Source: Petaurus breviceps papuanus (taxonomy: Eukaryota; Chordata; Mammalia; Diprotodontia; Petauridae). From it: a stretch of 64,000 nt of DNA. How positions within the stretch are numbered: position 1 is the first letter of the stretch; every line of letters begins with the position of its first letter. Shown here one piece after another: positions 10,210-21,969 of the stretch. A program made the position numbers and the translations under genes. The stretch is from positions 7,659,742-7,723,741 of the forward strand of contig JAMXIF010000073.1 in the NCBI GenBank assembly GCA_028583685.1, in the 5' to 3' direction. The notes beneath the pieces are model-generated. The model saw nothing but the letters and a program-made list of their open reading frames with translations. It searched no databases and had not been told where the DNA came from.

Positions 10210-10827
10210 ATGCTCCTAGGAGCGTCCTGGCTGTGCGCTTCCAAAGCCGCTGCAGCGCAGAGCGAAGAAGAGGAGAGGCAAGGCGAGAGAAGGAGGAGGC
10301 GAGCAGCAGCAGCCGCAGCCGCAGCAGCAGCAGGAGGAGAAGAGATGGACGAGTCCTCCTTGCTGGATTTGCTGGAGTGCTCGGTGTGCTTGGAACGTCT
10401 GGACACTACTGCCAAGGTGCTCCCGTGCCAGCACACCTTCTGCCGCCGCTGTCTGGAGAGTATCGTGTGCTCTCGCCACGAGCTGCGCTGCCCCGAGTGT
10501 CGCATCCTGGTGGGCTGTGGGGTGGATGAACTGCCCGCCAATATCCTTCTGGTCAGGCTGCTGGATGGCATCCGCCAGAGACCCCGAGGCAGCGGCGGAG
10601 GAGGTGGGAGCAGTAGCTGCAGCAGCAACGGGAATAGCCCTACGGCCAGGGGTCACGGTCCTACCCCAGCTGGAGGGGGTGGAGGAGGTGGAGGCAATGC
10701 CCCGGGGTCCCCAGCCTATCACCCAGCCGCCGCCGCCGCCGCAGCCGCCACGATCTCCGGGGGCTCTAGCGCCGCCGCCAGTCTACGAGAGCTGGCCGCA
10801 GCTAGCAGGAGCGCCTTGCTGGGAAAG
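10210..10827 (+). CDS. SH3RF3: SH3RF3 (POSH2) coding exon 1: RING-type E3 ubiquitin ligase, N-terminal 206 residues
   Basis: SH3RF3 is a cytosolic multi-SH3 scaffold and E3 ubiquitin ligase of the POSH family, linked to Rac and JNK signalling. The exon begins [16 protein letters not shown], which as I recall matches the start of human SH3RF3, so I chose the ATG at 10210. In order: an acidic/arginine/alanine-rich extension (residues 1-45, poly-Ala 32-41), the POSH core start [20 protein letters not shown] (46-65), and a complete C3HC4 RING with C57, C60, C73, H75, C78, C81, C94 and C97. [15 protein letters not shown] (108-121) follows, then Gly/Ser-rich and poly-Ala linkers and [16 protein letters not shown] (191-206). 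The paralogue SH3RF1 lacks the 45-residue extension, which argues for SH3RF3. The exon ends AAG|GTGGGT, in phase 0. The four SH3 domains and Rac-binding region are coded by exons beyond the window. No damage is seen. Confidence 0.95.
10300..10335 (+). repeat. GCA/GCC trinucleotide repeat coding poly-alanine
   Basis: Runs of GCAGCAGCAGCC code for ten alanines (residues 32-41) of SH3RF3, just before the second in-frame ATG at 10345. Such tracts are prone to length change. Confidence 0.85.
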
Positions 10828-10833
10828 GTGGGT
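10825..10833 (+). other. SH3RF3: Splice donor of SH3RF3 exon 1
   Basis: AAG|GTGGGT fits the donor consensus with the cut after base 10827 at a codon boundary. The homology to SH3RF3 stops here: the frame reads on into [10 protein letters not shown], which does not fit the family sequence NPCLLPYGKALYSY expected from exon 2. Confidence 0.88.
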
Positions 10834-12890
10834 ACCTACCGCTGCCGAAAAGCGAAGTGCCTTGGGTGGGAGGAGTAGAGGACTCAAGGAACGCGAACCG
10901 CGTGTGGCGTGGGCTCCTTCACGTGTTCTCACACTACTCCTTCCCCGCCTCCCGCCACTTTCTCCTCTGTGGTTTGCTTTTCCTGGGAGTTTTCTAAACA
11001 TTTCGTTTTTCCACCTCCAGGTCTTAACTCCTGGACCATGTAATTCACTAGCTTCTGAAATTTTTGCACCTGCTTTTTTTGACCTGCTCTCCATAAATCC
11101 CTTAGCCCCCTTCCACCCCCAACCACCTGTGCTTAGAAGTATCTCTTCAGAGACACAGACTGAAACCACCCCCTTCCCTCTTGCTCATGTTTCTTTCACC
11201 TGTCCTCAGTGTTCTAGCATCCCAATTTCCCAGCTACATTCCTTAAGCATTCTCATCAATCTTATGCAGTCTTCCCCCCCCTCCCCTCCCCCCTCCCGCT
11301 TTGGTGGGTTCTGTCAACACCTCAGCCCTTTGGGAATCATCCCCTCACTTCATATTCTCACTACTGAAACCTTCAGTTAACAGACTAAACACGTCTATTG
11401 TTCTTTTGTATGGTGGGTGAATAAAGTTTTATTCCCCCCTCAACTACCCGCCCCCCCCCCCCCCCCACCCCCCGTTGATGGGGGTGGAGTGGGGGGAGGT
11501 ATGCCTCATCGGTTTGAGTTTTGTAGATGTCACTATCCCGGGCAGTTGTTTTGGTTGAAACATAGTAAATCAAAATCCTCTTTGGAAGGAAGGGAAAGAG
11601 TTAACAGTCAAGTGACCAAAGGAGCCCTTTTGGCTGAGCCCTTGACTGGACTTGGCAGCATCTGTCAGGAAGCGATTGTCTTTTTCATAGCTCTTAGCAG
11701 GGCAAGGTTTGCATTCCCACATGGGTCGTTAGTCTGGGTTTGTGCGGCTTTCACTGCTTCTAGTTTTTAGCCAATGGGGCCATCTCTTTCAAGGCTCCTG
11801 TGATTTGGTTTCAAAATCTTTTAGATCTGCTGATTGTTTAGCTTCATCCTTTTTTCAGTGGCACCCTGTGGGGGTCCTTCTGTGAAGGGCAAGACTGTGT
11901 CAGGCTGATTAAGTGAGAAGCAACCTGTACTGGGTATTTTAAATGGAGAGAATAATTCTATAATTCATTTTTAAGATTAAAAAAAAGTTTAACATCAATA
12001 GGTTGGAAGCATGGTTTTATTTTACTTGTATTAGCTGAGATAAATCTTTTTTTTCCCAGCAGGAATTGCTATATAAGGGAGATTTTTAATTTAAATAAGT
12101 CATAAACATGTTAGAACATTGTTGAAATGTTTTGAAATCATATAATACAATAAAATTACTGAAATAAGAAACTTCTGCCCTGACATTCCAATTTGATTGA
12201 TGTATGGTGTTCAAAAGCACCAGTCACATTTTAGAGAATGTTTAGAAATGTCATCCTCTACATAATGCCAGTTATAGCTCTTTTTAGTAGACCTTGTTAA
12301 GCTATATTTGCTTGGGATTATTGTCTAAAGCAGAATCAAGATAATGTTCAGTTTTTAAAAAAATTATAAATCCAGCTCCAAACTCATTCCACATGGGCAT
12401 AGAGCCATAGTGTATTATGTTTAAGATTTTCCTCTTCCTTATTACTGCTTGACCTAATATATAATACTATTCTTGGGGAAAATGGTCATGCAGTTTACTT
12501 CTCCAAGGAAGCACTTATCATTAAGCATTATCTCCAAAATGCCATAACTTCTGGAGCCACATTTTATTCTATTTCCAAACCTTTTGGGAGACTCAGTCTG
12601 GAGAATTTTTGTTTTTGGTTTGGTTTTTAAGGAAAAAGGTACATCTTTTCCACTGGGTAATACTTTGGTAAATATTTACAGTGACTTTGCATGAATTCTC
12701 CTTAAAAGAACTTTTCATATATAGCCTCTGAAATATGGAAGGTCACTGCCATGGAGATTCACCTGTAATTTTATAGTTTTTCATCCTTTAGGTTTCATCC
12801 TGGAAAATTTTTGAAGTCAGTAGAGTCAGAATGATTAGAGTGAGATTTTATTAACTGCACTTATAAGCTTTTTTATAAGGGCACCTATAG
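10828..12890 (+). other. SH3RF3: Start of SH3RF3 intron 1; no gene or clear repeat
   Basis: The CpG island ends by about 10900, a pyrimidine-rich stretch follows to 11350, then AT-rich unique-looking DNA. I recognise no interspersed repeat from 11500 to 12890, which is a long clean stretch for this window. Confidence 0.6.
11448..11500. repeat. Long C-tract followed by G-tract
   Basis: A run of about sixteen C, one A and six more C (11451-11473) is followed by GGGGGTGGAGTGGGGGGAGG (11479-11498). The two arms could pair as a hairpin or form i-motif/G-quadruplex structures. Confidence 0.85.
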
Positions 12891-13130
12891 TTTGAATCTT
12901 GCATAGTAGTTTTTTTCAGTTCATAAGGTTATTTCACATCTGTTCTCTCTTTTTGATTTTTCAGAGCAAAATTATGAGATAGCCATGGCAGATATTATCC
13001 CAATTTTACAGGAAAATAAAAGGTTGAAAGTCAAATGACTTACTTTAGGTCAAATAGTTAATAAAAGAGCTGGGACTAGAGCCATGTTTTCTGACCCACT
13101 AATTGAGTGCTGCTCTCTAGTATATGGCCT
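12891..13130 (-). mobile_element. MIR SINE
   Basis: Reads as reverse MIR: TATTATCCCAATTTTACAGG, GAAAGTCAAATGACTTACTT and GAGCTGGGACTAGAGCCA. Confidence 0.65.
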
Positions 13131-13469
13131 TTACTTGTTAAATATTCTATGACTTATTAAACAACAACAAAAAATACTTCATCACTCACCAGTTCTTTCT
13201 CCCTAGGCCCACTTTAAAGGTACCATAGCTGAATTCTGTTGAAAGTTTGACTTAAAGACTAATTGCTCAGGAATTTATGTGGTATTTCACCCATACCTAG
13301 ATGTTAACAGCCAAAAGGGCGGGGGGGAGAAGAGGGTTATATTCTGTCCCTATTTATCTAGAAGAATGATCTTCACAGTGAAAAGAATAAAACAAAGTTT
13401 TCATCCTTTTGTTAAGAGGTAGCTTAAGCTCAGAACAAGTGAGGAGATAGTAAAAGAAGGACTAGTTTT

Positions 13470-14885
13470 TCAGAGTCAACAAGGATTTATTAAATATCTT
13501 CTGATCAGCTCTTTGGGATAAATTTTATCACGTCATTCTGTAAGAGTAACCAGAAGTGACTGCTGGTCAATATTTGAGGAATCTTGGAGGATTGGAGAGG
13601 TGCCCAGAACTGGAGATGTTTGAATGTTTCCTAATTTTTTTTTCTTAAGGAAGTGGGTGTAGTCTATAAAATGCAAACTAATGGATTTAACATCTATCTC
13701 CAACAAAGTTCTAGACAAATTATCTGTTGATGGTTTGTGGGCATTTGGTGATCACTAGAAACCTAGAAGGATTCTTTAAGAGCAAATAAATCTTGCCAGA
13801 CTAACCTCATTTGCTTTGTTGACAGATTAGTATTTTTGATATGAATAGGGAAATGTATTAGACTTTAATTCAGCAAGACATTTGGCACAACTTTCTCTTA
13901 GTTTTTTTGTGGATGGCACATAAAAATTTCAATTGGATGGTTGTATATTTAGTTTGATCCATAGCTGACTCAATGACCAGACCAAAAGAGTATCAGTTAA
14001 AGAATTAATGCTAACCCAGACGGGACATTCTGATGGCATGCCTTGGGCCTGTCTTTAGGCCTACTCCATATTCCATTTGTATCAGTGACTTGGATGGAAA
14101 CATAAATAACATGCCTTTAAATTTGGAGATGATAACCTGGGAGTATTGGCTCATTTGTTGAAAGTTTCTGGATCTTAACTGTTCTCAAAGACTCATGCTT
14201 GAAGTCTAATTTAAGATGAATTTATTCTAAGTAAAGGTCATACCTAGAATGAAATAGGTAAGTATAAGCTAGAAATATGTGGTTAAATTGTAATTCATAT
14301 AAAAAAGAGAGAATTCGGTTTGATTATAAATTTGAATATAAGAATGAGGCTATTATAATGTTAGACTGCATTAATAAACATACCATCCACATCAAGGCTA
14401 CTACTTTCAGTAGTTCTATTATAATCTGAATTGGTTGGATTATATCTGTAGTATAAAATTAAGGTTAGTGAACCATATTTTAGCAGGGATGGCAACAAAT
14501 TGGAGTATGACCAGTATGGTAAGGGTTATGTAAAAGATGTTGGATGAGAAACCAGAATGTAGAAACTATGCACCATGGTAGCTATCTTCACATTCTTCAA
14601 GGGTTATTATGAGTAAGTGGAATTAGAATTTTTCTGCATCATGCCAGAGAACAGAACCTGGACTAATGGATGGAAATTATAAGGAGGTAGATTTTAGCTC
14701 AATACCAGGAAGAATTTTATAATAATTAAAACTGTGCAGAAGTAGAATGGGCTGTTGAGCGAGGTATTGAGTTCACAATCATTGGAGCTGTTTGGGCACT
14801 GGCTAACACTTGATGGAACGTTGATTATAAAATTCATGCTTTGGTTAATGAGTTGGAAGGGACCATAAAGATCACCTAGTCTATA
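13470..14885 (+). mobile_element. Old L3/CR1 LINE, 3' half
   Basis: Shows CR1/L3 hallmarks: CTTGCCAGACTAACCTCATT at 13793, then a decayed reverse transcriptase segment (ACTTTAATTCAGCAAGACAT, equivalent to DFSKAF), and a 3' end with AGGTAGATTTTAGCTCAATA, GTAGAATGGGCTGTTGAGCG, GTTGGAAGGGACCATAAAGA and a final GATCACCTAGTC. It is heavily mutated with no long frame, consistent with an insertion older than the marsupial-placental split. Confidence 0.78.
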
Positions 14886-16160
14886 GACCATAAAGGTCAC
14901 CAAAGATCCTATTACTCTAACCTGTTTTACTCGTCAGAATTTTATCCCAAAATTTTAACATGTAAGCAAATGTATTTATTCAAGGCTTGAATTTTGTTGC
15001 TTAGTAATAGCCTGCTGGCATCATAGAAACACGCTATTTTGCTTTGTTAGCCATATCAATTTGTGTGCAGTGGGAACTCTGTAAACACAAGGGATTATTA
15101 TTTATTAAGCAGTCCTGTAAATATGACAGGTAAAGGACTTTAGCTGGAAGTCACTTTAGCATTCAAATCAACAAATATTCTAGTGCTTCCTATGTGTAAG
15201 GCCCTTTAAGCAGTTCTCCTTGTATTTTATTGTATATAAAATCACATTGAATCCTTGTGGCAAAACTAAATGGAGTCTCACGTTGTTTAACAGGTCCATC
15301 ATAGTGAGATTGAAAACCATCCTAATAATTTGTTACTTATTAATTTTCATATTAGTTTCAAAAGGATAGTGTCAGCTCCAAACCATAGCAGGTTTTCTAA
15401 TCAAGAGAGCCATGAGAGTGGGACAACATTCACAGTTAAAATAATATAATAAACATAAGCACTGCTTTTTTATGATGTCAAGCTGACTCTGTTCTAGATG
15501 GTTTTTTTTTAATATTAATGTAGACAAGAGATGCTGTATTTCAAGGATGAGGGCTCTGTTTAAATGGATCAATTTGAAAAAGTCAGATTCTATCTCTGAA
15601 CCTGGAAGTGAATTATCTCATTGTTTGGTCATTGTGAACTGAAGGACAAATAGCTTAATTAAGGTCTGAGTTGTGTAGGAGGATAATGAGTAGGCAGGCC
15701 CAACCCAAATACTGTACAAGAGACAGGGGATCCCTCATCTCAGATGATTTTCAAGGCAAGTGATTCTATATTTTTTGCAAATTCCACAGTAGTCATTTTG
15801 ACCACATTGGATAATAAACTACAACATGTGTCAATGTTAGCCCTAGGCACATCCCTTAACTCTTCTGGGCCCTATTTCCTCATACCTCCCTAGAAGAAAG
15901 ATTCCAGTCCTGGGTAGAGGCTATCTTGGAATTTCCACAGTCTCTTCAAATTCAAAAGTTCTATTATTTCATAACATAAATGTTTAGGAGGTGTTGCTTC
16001 AAACAAGGACTTTAAAATCTCTTAAGAATATTTTCTAAAGATTTTCAAAGAATCTAAGCCCCAGAACCCATCTAGTCCAGCCCATACGTACTTGAGAATC
16101 CAGCAACCTCCCCAACAGTGAATCACCATCTTTGCCTTTGCTTGAAGCTCTACTGGGGTG
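14886..16160. other. Intronic DNA, no gene; faint MIR remnants
   Basis: AT-rich. Short MIR-like pieces may be present at 15140-15260 and 15835-15890, too decayed to call. No coding exon signal. Confidence 0.5.
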
Positions 16161-16169
16161 GAACCCACT

Positions 16170-16258
16170 CCTTCCTTCCTTCCTTCCTTCCTTCCTTCCT
16201 TCCTTCCTTCCTTCCTTCCTTCCTTCCTTCCTTCCTTCCTTCCTTCCTTCCTTCCTTT
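16170..16258. repeat. (CTTC)n microsatellite
   Basis: About 22 near-perfect CTTC units. It has grown next to the 3' tail of the following minus-strand SINE, a common origin for such repeats. Confidence 0.96.
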
Positions 16259-16411
16259 CCATTTCGGAGGGGGAAGGTGAGGCAATTGGGGTTAAGTGAC
16301 TTGCCCAAGGTCACATGGCTAGTTTTGAGTTGTGTCTGAGGCTGGATTTGAACTTAGGTCCTCCTGACTCCAAGGCTGGTGCTGTATTCACTGTGCCACC
16401 TAGCCGCCCCT
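16259..16411 (-). mobile_element. SINE-B (WSINE1/SINE1-like)
   Basis: Reverse copy: GAGGCAATTGGGGTTAAGTG, CTTGCCCAAGGTCACATGGC, ATTTGAACTTAGGTCCTCCT, ending GTGCCACCTAGCCGCCCC. Confidence 0.88.
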
Positions 16412-16454
16412 GAGCCCATTATTACTTAAGGTACTGGAAGGGAGAGGAAAGGAA

Positions 16455-16700
16455 CAAACATTTATTCTGGCTTAGTGTGTGCAGGCACTGTGCTAAGTGT
16501 TTTACAACATTTGATCTTCACAACCCTGGGAGGTAGGAGCTATTATTATCCCCCATTTTATCATTGGGGAAGCTGAGGCAGGTAGAGATTAAGTAACTTG
16601 CCCAAGGTCTCACAGTTAGAAAATGTCAGAGACTGGATTTGGGCTCAGGGCTTCCTGACTCCTGGTTTAGTGCTACGTTCATGCTAACTAGCTACTATTA
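16455..16700 (-). mobile_element. MIR/THER1 SINE
   Basis: Reverse MIR with CACAACCCTGGGAGGTAGGA, TTATTATCCCCCATTTTATC, GAAGCTGAGGCAGGTAGAGA and ACTTGCCCAAGGTCTCACAG. Confidence 0.8.
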
Positions 16701-16894
16701 GGATAGGCCTAACAGGTAGGAAATTTTTCTTTGTATCAAGCCTAAGTCTGAATCTCTATAATTTCCATGCCTTAATCTTACTTCTGTCCTTTGGGAATTA
16801 GAACTTATCTTAACACACATGAGGTTTAGTCTAATCTTGTAAAGTTGAGACTGATAGTGATAGAGGAACTTATTTGTACCCAGAAAACCTAGTT

Positions 16895-17592
16895 GGTATG
16901 CCCAAAGGGGTATAAAAATGTATATACCTTTAACCCAGCAATGCCACTTCTAGGGCTGCATCCCAAACAGATCATACGAGTGGGTAAAGGACCTGTATGT
17001 ACAAAAATATTTCTAGCAGCTCTTTTTGTGGTGGCAAAGAATTGGAAATCAAGGGGATGCCCTTCAATTAGGGAATGGCTAAACAAGTTGTGGTATATGA
17101 ATGTAATGGAATACTATGGCGCTATAAGAAATGAGGAGCAGATGGACTTCATAATAACCTGGAGAGACTTACACAAACTTATGCTGAGTGAGGGGGGCAG
17201 AACCAGGAGAATATTGTACACAGTTACAGACACATAGTATCTGTGATGACTAAGTTTGATAGACTGGGCTCCTCTCAGCAATGCAAGGCTATAAGACAAC
17301 TCCAAAACAGTCATGATGGAAATGCTGTCCACAAGAATTATGGAGTCTGGATGGAGATTGAAGCAAACTACTCGCTCTCTCTCTTCCTTTTGTTTTGTTT
17401 CTTTTTTTTCTCATTCATCCCATTGGTTATAATTCTTTACAACTTGTCTAATGCTTAATGGGAAAGGTATATATAAGAACCTATATCAGATTGCACGCCG
17501 CCATTGGGTGGGGAGGGGGAGAAAAATTTGGAACTCAGAAACTTGTGGAACTGAATGTTGTAAAATAAAAGTAAATAAACTGAAAAGAAAAG
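16895..17592 (+). mobile_element. 5'-truncated L1, 3' end only
   Basis: Reads the marsupial L1 3' UTR: CCCAAAGGGGTATAAAAATG, CAGCAATGCCACTTCTAGGG, CAGCTCTTTTTGTGGTGGCA, GGAATACTATGGCGCTATAA and a final AATAAAAGTAAATAAA tail. A TSD flanks it: AAAACCTAGTT at 16884-16894 and AAAGCCTAGTT at 17593-17603 (10 of 11 bases). Confidence 0.88.
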
Positions 17593-17659
17593 AAAGCCTA
17601 GTTTGTTATTGTTTGGTGCAAATGAAGATGCCAAGATCATGGATATGATGGCCAGTTAA

Positions 17660-17850
17660 CTTGGCTCATAGTTAGCACTTGTATAAGGTCTTCAAAATGC
17701 TTTACATGCATTATCTCATTTGATCCTTACAATGGCCCTAGGAGTGAGGTGCTTTTATTACTACACCATTTTACAGATGAGGAAACTAAGTGAAATGACT
17801 TGATTTCCTTGTATCTCACCTAATACCTAACATAAAACATCCATTGCATT
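17660..17850 (-). mobile_element. MIR/THER1 SINE
   Basis: Reverse MIR: TCATTTGATCCTTACAATGG, CACCATTTTACAGATGAGGA and AACTAAGTGAAATGACTTG. Confidence 0.7.
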
Positions 17851-20285
17851 TACTAAGCATTTCATAAGTGTTTATTGAAGTAATGAATATGTATTAGGGG
17901 GAATTAGAAAAAGGGCATAACTCATGTACTTAACTGGGAAAACAATTCAAAATTTGTGCCTACTAAATGGCTTAGTAGAGTCTTTTTTTCATACAGGATG
18001 TTGGATACTTTTAGGTAATCTTATCTTGCTTTCGGGTTCAAAGTCTGGCCATGAGTAGTAACGGTGGAATAGTTTAGACTAATGTGAGTCTATAGAGAGT
18101 ACTATCCTGAAAGTGTTGTATTCTCTTTTTTGTCTTATCCTTTGAAACCTGCCCAGTACTCCTGATCCCTGGAAAGTTCACTAAAGTGAAAGAAGTCTAA
18201 ACTAATCCATTTAAGAAAAAAGCAGGAGAGGAAAATAGTCCTGCCCAGGGTGGCTGATACAGATGGTTGGCAAGCCCCCAGTACAACAGTACAAAACTAA
18301 ACACAGCACCTTTAATCTGTATGAGACAACAACCAGTCCACAAGTGCATAGAATTAGGCTCTTTTTCATGGTGGGATTGTGCAGAGTAGAATTATATGCT
18401 AATTGTTCTTACAGTCTAGCTGTTCACAGTAGCCCTGCTGGCTTTGTGGAACATGATAAAATTGTGTCTAAATTATACACTTACTTCAAATGTATGTTAT
18501 ATCAATTCAATCTGTACTTTATCTTTTTCTGATAGTATCATGATGGGGTGGGGTGGAGTGCAGTATTTGAAATAAAACACCAGTAAGATTTTGGTGGGGG
18601 GGGGGATGGTTTTCTGTAGCTTCTCTTGCCAACTAGAGGTCAGTTTTATCAGATTTTCTGTTGCTTGGAAGAGCTTCAGTTACTGAATTAGAAATGTGTG
18701 TTTGATGTTTATCCTATTGAAATTTTAATTAACCTTAAAAGAAAAGGCAAACAGGGAAGGTGTTGGTAGCAGAGTAGGTTTTAAAAATATATACATTCAC
18801 ATGCTATATTTGGGGAGCTTTCTTAACTGATTGAGTTGAATCACAGTTGGAAAGAAAATGCTGTCACAGTTTGAATTTTATGTAGAAGTGGTTGCTTTAT
18901 CTTTTTGAGCAAAAATCTTATATCCTAATGCCTTATGAATATTTAATGGTAGAATAGCCCTTTTAAGTAAACTAAAACTAGTCCAAAAAAGAATTGTTTC
19001 AGATAGTTCTTTCAAATGTATCTATACTTAGCAGCTGATGTGGTGGTTATCTGTTTGAATAGTATATTTTGGTTTTGCCTAATGGATGTGTGCGTGAACT
19101 CATATATGCAATTAAGTGACTGTAAGAAAGTGGGCAAAAGGAAGAAGAAGGAGAATAAAAAGACTTTAAATGAAAGAAGAGATTTAAATGACTTTTTCAA
19201 CCAAAAGAATATTTCAAGTAGGAAATGAACACTGTGCAAACATCAGAATTCAAGTTCAAAATGAATTTTCAAAGTAACTCATACTTGCTCTCTTCGACTC
19301 CCTTTATGAAATAGGGTAAGAAGACTGGGTACTTGCTATATCACTAAAGAAAAATTTATTAGAAAGGTATTTTCTGGCTACTTACTCTATATAGATACCT
19401 CCATAAATCTATATTTTAATAATTGCCATATTACTCTTTTAGGAATTTCGTGTTTCTTGGTGAAATTTCATATTTTAAGAAAAAATAGAATTGGATTTAT
19501 TTAGCACTGTATATGAGCAAATAGCAATAGTTTCTTGGTTTCTTTTTTTAGCTTTTATATGTTGTTGTTTCCTCAGTATCCAAAAGGCATTCATGGGATT
19601 TTTTTAAAACCTAGATAATTTTTATATCACATAAAGCTTGATAGGAGTTGTGTTGGAAATGAAGCATAAGCTATTTCTTCTGAGAATTTCAGTGCTTTCA
19701 AAGGATGTGATATTGACTCCATTGCTTGTAAGGCATGGAGGGAATGACATCAGACTCCCATGTAGGTGTTCACAGCTTTTTTTTTTATATTGTATTAATC
19801 CAATTTCAGCTAAGAGTTAGCTCCAGGGTACAGTCCCCACATACTACTTTGCCAGGAAACATAAGAATTTTAACCATCATGCACACAGAAACAACTAAAT
19901 TCAAATATATGGAGGATGTCTTCTTCAGCATTCTAAGATCTCAGGAGTATCAGTAACAGTTCTTAGCATTTGTCATTTGGTATATATGTCTGAGTCCCAG
20001 AGAAGAATCTTTATTGATCTGAGAAGAGTAGGGTTCTGACAGCAGGGGAGAAAATGTGCAAGGAGGTGAAATGTTATGATCCCAGATGGAATTGACTATT
20101 GACAACTATTGCATCTTCTTACTGTGACTAATGATCATTCTTGTGTGGCCAGTCTTTCAAATATTCCTTTTTATTTGAAGAGTCAAATAATCACTGAACC
20201 AGATTATGGGAAGGTTGATATTTTACACTCTTGTTATCTTGCTGGGACTTAAGGGTTCTTCAATTGTATTCCATGCTTATATTGT
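17851..20285. other. Intronic DNA, nothing recognised
   Basis: AT-rich with no supported exon and no repeat I can name. The open frames here (for example at 18263-18532) carry no domain or family resemblance. Confidence 0.5.
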
Positions 20286-20520
20286 CTTGAATTTATGTAG
20301 CACCTATCATAAGTACAAAGTACATTCATATATGTTATTATATATAATGTTTTTAGTAGATAGGGCAGGTTATCGCATTCACATTTTTGAATATGGAGGC
20401 AGTGAAAACCTAATTTCTTAAATCACTGGCCTAAAGTCACTATTGTCATTAGTAGACTCAGGGTTAGATCTCTGTCTTTTGGATTCTTAGTTTGTCCTTT
20501 TATCCAGTGGATAATATTGC
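20286..20520 (-). mobile_element. Decayed MIR SINE
   Basis: TAGCACCTATCATAAGTACAA, AATCACTGGCCTAAAGTCAC and GACTCAGGGTTAGATCTCTG follow the reverse MIR order but are strongly diverged. Confidence 0.5.
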
Positions 20521-20939
20521 TCGGAAAAAAGCTTTTAGCTTCTGAATGTTGATTGAGGAATTAAAATTATTACAAATTAATATTTACTTTTAGGTCCTCA
20601 GAGAGATTATCAAATGATGACATTGGAGTAGCTGATTATAAGAGTAATGAAATCTATGGAAAGAAGAACTTTGGCTCACAAAAAAATCTCATATGCTTCT
20701 CAGGTTCCATTGGCTATGTTATGTCCAGATGCTCACAGAACACTTCAGCACAATGGACAGTAGCAATACTTTGTAGAATGAAGGATGGCTGTATTGGACA
20801 TGTGTCATAGTATCACTGTAACTAACTTCTTTGTGTAATTTTCATACCTGTCCCATGTTTATAATAGTTTTAAAATGAGTTCTGACTTTGCCTAAAGTTG
20901 GCACATTTTATTTCTATAGCTTACCTAATGTTTGATTTT

Positions 20940-21125
20940 GGTACAGTGGAAATACACTGAAGCTGGAATCAGGATATGAATTCAAATTCCAGTACTTGCT
21001 GTATGACTTCAAGAAAGCCATCTCATCTTTCTGGGACACAATTTCTTCATCTATAAATTGAGAAGCTTAAAATGGATGACTTAGAATGTTCCTCCCAGCT
21101 TTAAAAATGCTGTGATCCTACTCTT
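20940..21125 (+). mobile_element. MIR SINE
   Basis: Forward MIR: AGTGGAAATACACTGAAGCT, ATGAATTCAAATTCCAGTAC, CAATTTCTTCATCTATAAAT and GTTCCTCCCAGCTTTAAAAA. Confidence 0.7.
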
Positions 21126-21339
21126 CTGTTTTCTTGGTGACCACACTCTAGGATCTTTCTAAATCTCTAATATTTAAAACTAATAGTCACACATATGGTC
21201 TCTGTGCCTCATATATTGGTAATGCCAATCTTAAATGGTTGGTTTGAACACTGAACTTAATTTGTCCTTCTACTTGAATGTGTTTTCAATTCCAATGATA
21301 TTTAATAATATATCACTTAAGTAGGCATATGATTATTTA

Positions 21340-21530
21340 CTTCAGAACTTACTGGATGGGTGACCTTTTACAAGTCACTTAATCTCTTTAAGGCTGAATT
21401 TCCTCAAATGTAAAAAATGAAAAATGACTGTAATACTTGCCCCACAGGGTTGTTGCAAATATCCAATAAAATAATATAAAGTGATTTGCAAACTTACAAG
21501 CCCTACATAAATACCTTTTTGGAACCTGTA
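21340..21530 (+). mobile_element. MIR/THER1 SINE
   Basis: Forward MIR 3' half: CAAGTCACTTAATCTCTTTA, ACTTGCCCCACAGGGTTGTT and AGTGATTTGCAAACTTACAA. Confidence 0.7.
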
Positions 21531-21969
21531 GTACTGTTTTCTTTGTAGCTTGTTTTATGTTACTATTCTTTATATAGCCAAGAACACAAATAGAAGAATT
21601 GCATAAGCATTTTTTGTGTCCCTGGGGATCTCAGTTAATTATTTCTTTCAAAATTCCATGATATCATTAAAAGAAGCTATAATATATTCTTGGATTCAAT
21701 TAAATTTGGGATTCCATTATTGATGCTGTAAAGTATAGATGCCAAACCTAAATTTATAAGAACATAAGTTTGTTCCATATTGCTTAAAATCCACTAACCA
21801 ACTAAGTATTTTGTGGGGAATGTTTATACTACCTAAAAAATATTGAATCTCTGAAAACATAGTAAGGAAACCTAATAAATTATGGCAGAATTTTAATATA
21901 CTACTTTGGCATTTATATGGTACCATTTTCCTGAGAGACTAAATTGTCACTGTTAAAACTTCTGTTACA

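Larger units (their letters stand above)
8200..10900 (+). promoter_or_regulatory. SH3RF3: CpG-rich promoter region of SH3RF3
   Basis: GC content and CpG frequency rise sharply above the AT-rich flanks, weakly from about 8220 and strongly from about 9400 to 10860, where CpG is dense. No interspersed repeat is recognisable here, as is usual for a vertebrate CpG-island promoter. The island encloses coding exon 1. The transcription start cannot be fixed from sequence alone. Confidence 0.78.

Noticed and set aside
10098-10722. Long antisense frames opposite SH3RF3 exon 1
   Set aside because: They arise from GC-rich codon bias opposite the RING exon; the SH3RF3 frame has clear family identity and the antisense ones do not.
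10517-11380. 287-codon plus-strand frame overlapping the exon and the intron start
   Set aside because: It is out of frame with SH3RF3, crosses the splice donor and has no recognisable domain.
16022-16339. Open frames with repeated GRKE/SFLP units
   Set aside because: They are only the translation of the CTTC microsatellite and the adjoining SINE.
16893-17237. 114-residue frame as a host gene
   Set aside because: It is L1 3' region text, also found at 39060 and, reversed, at 56258.
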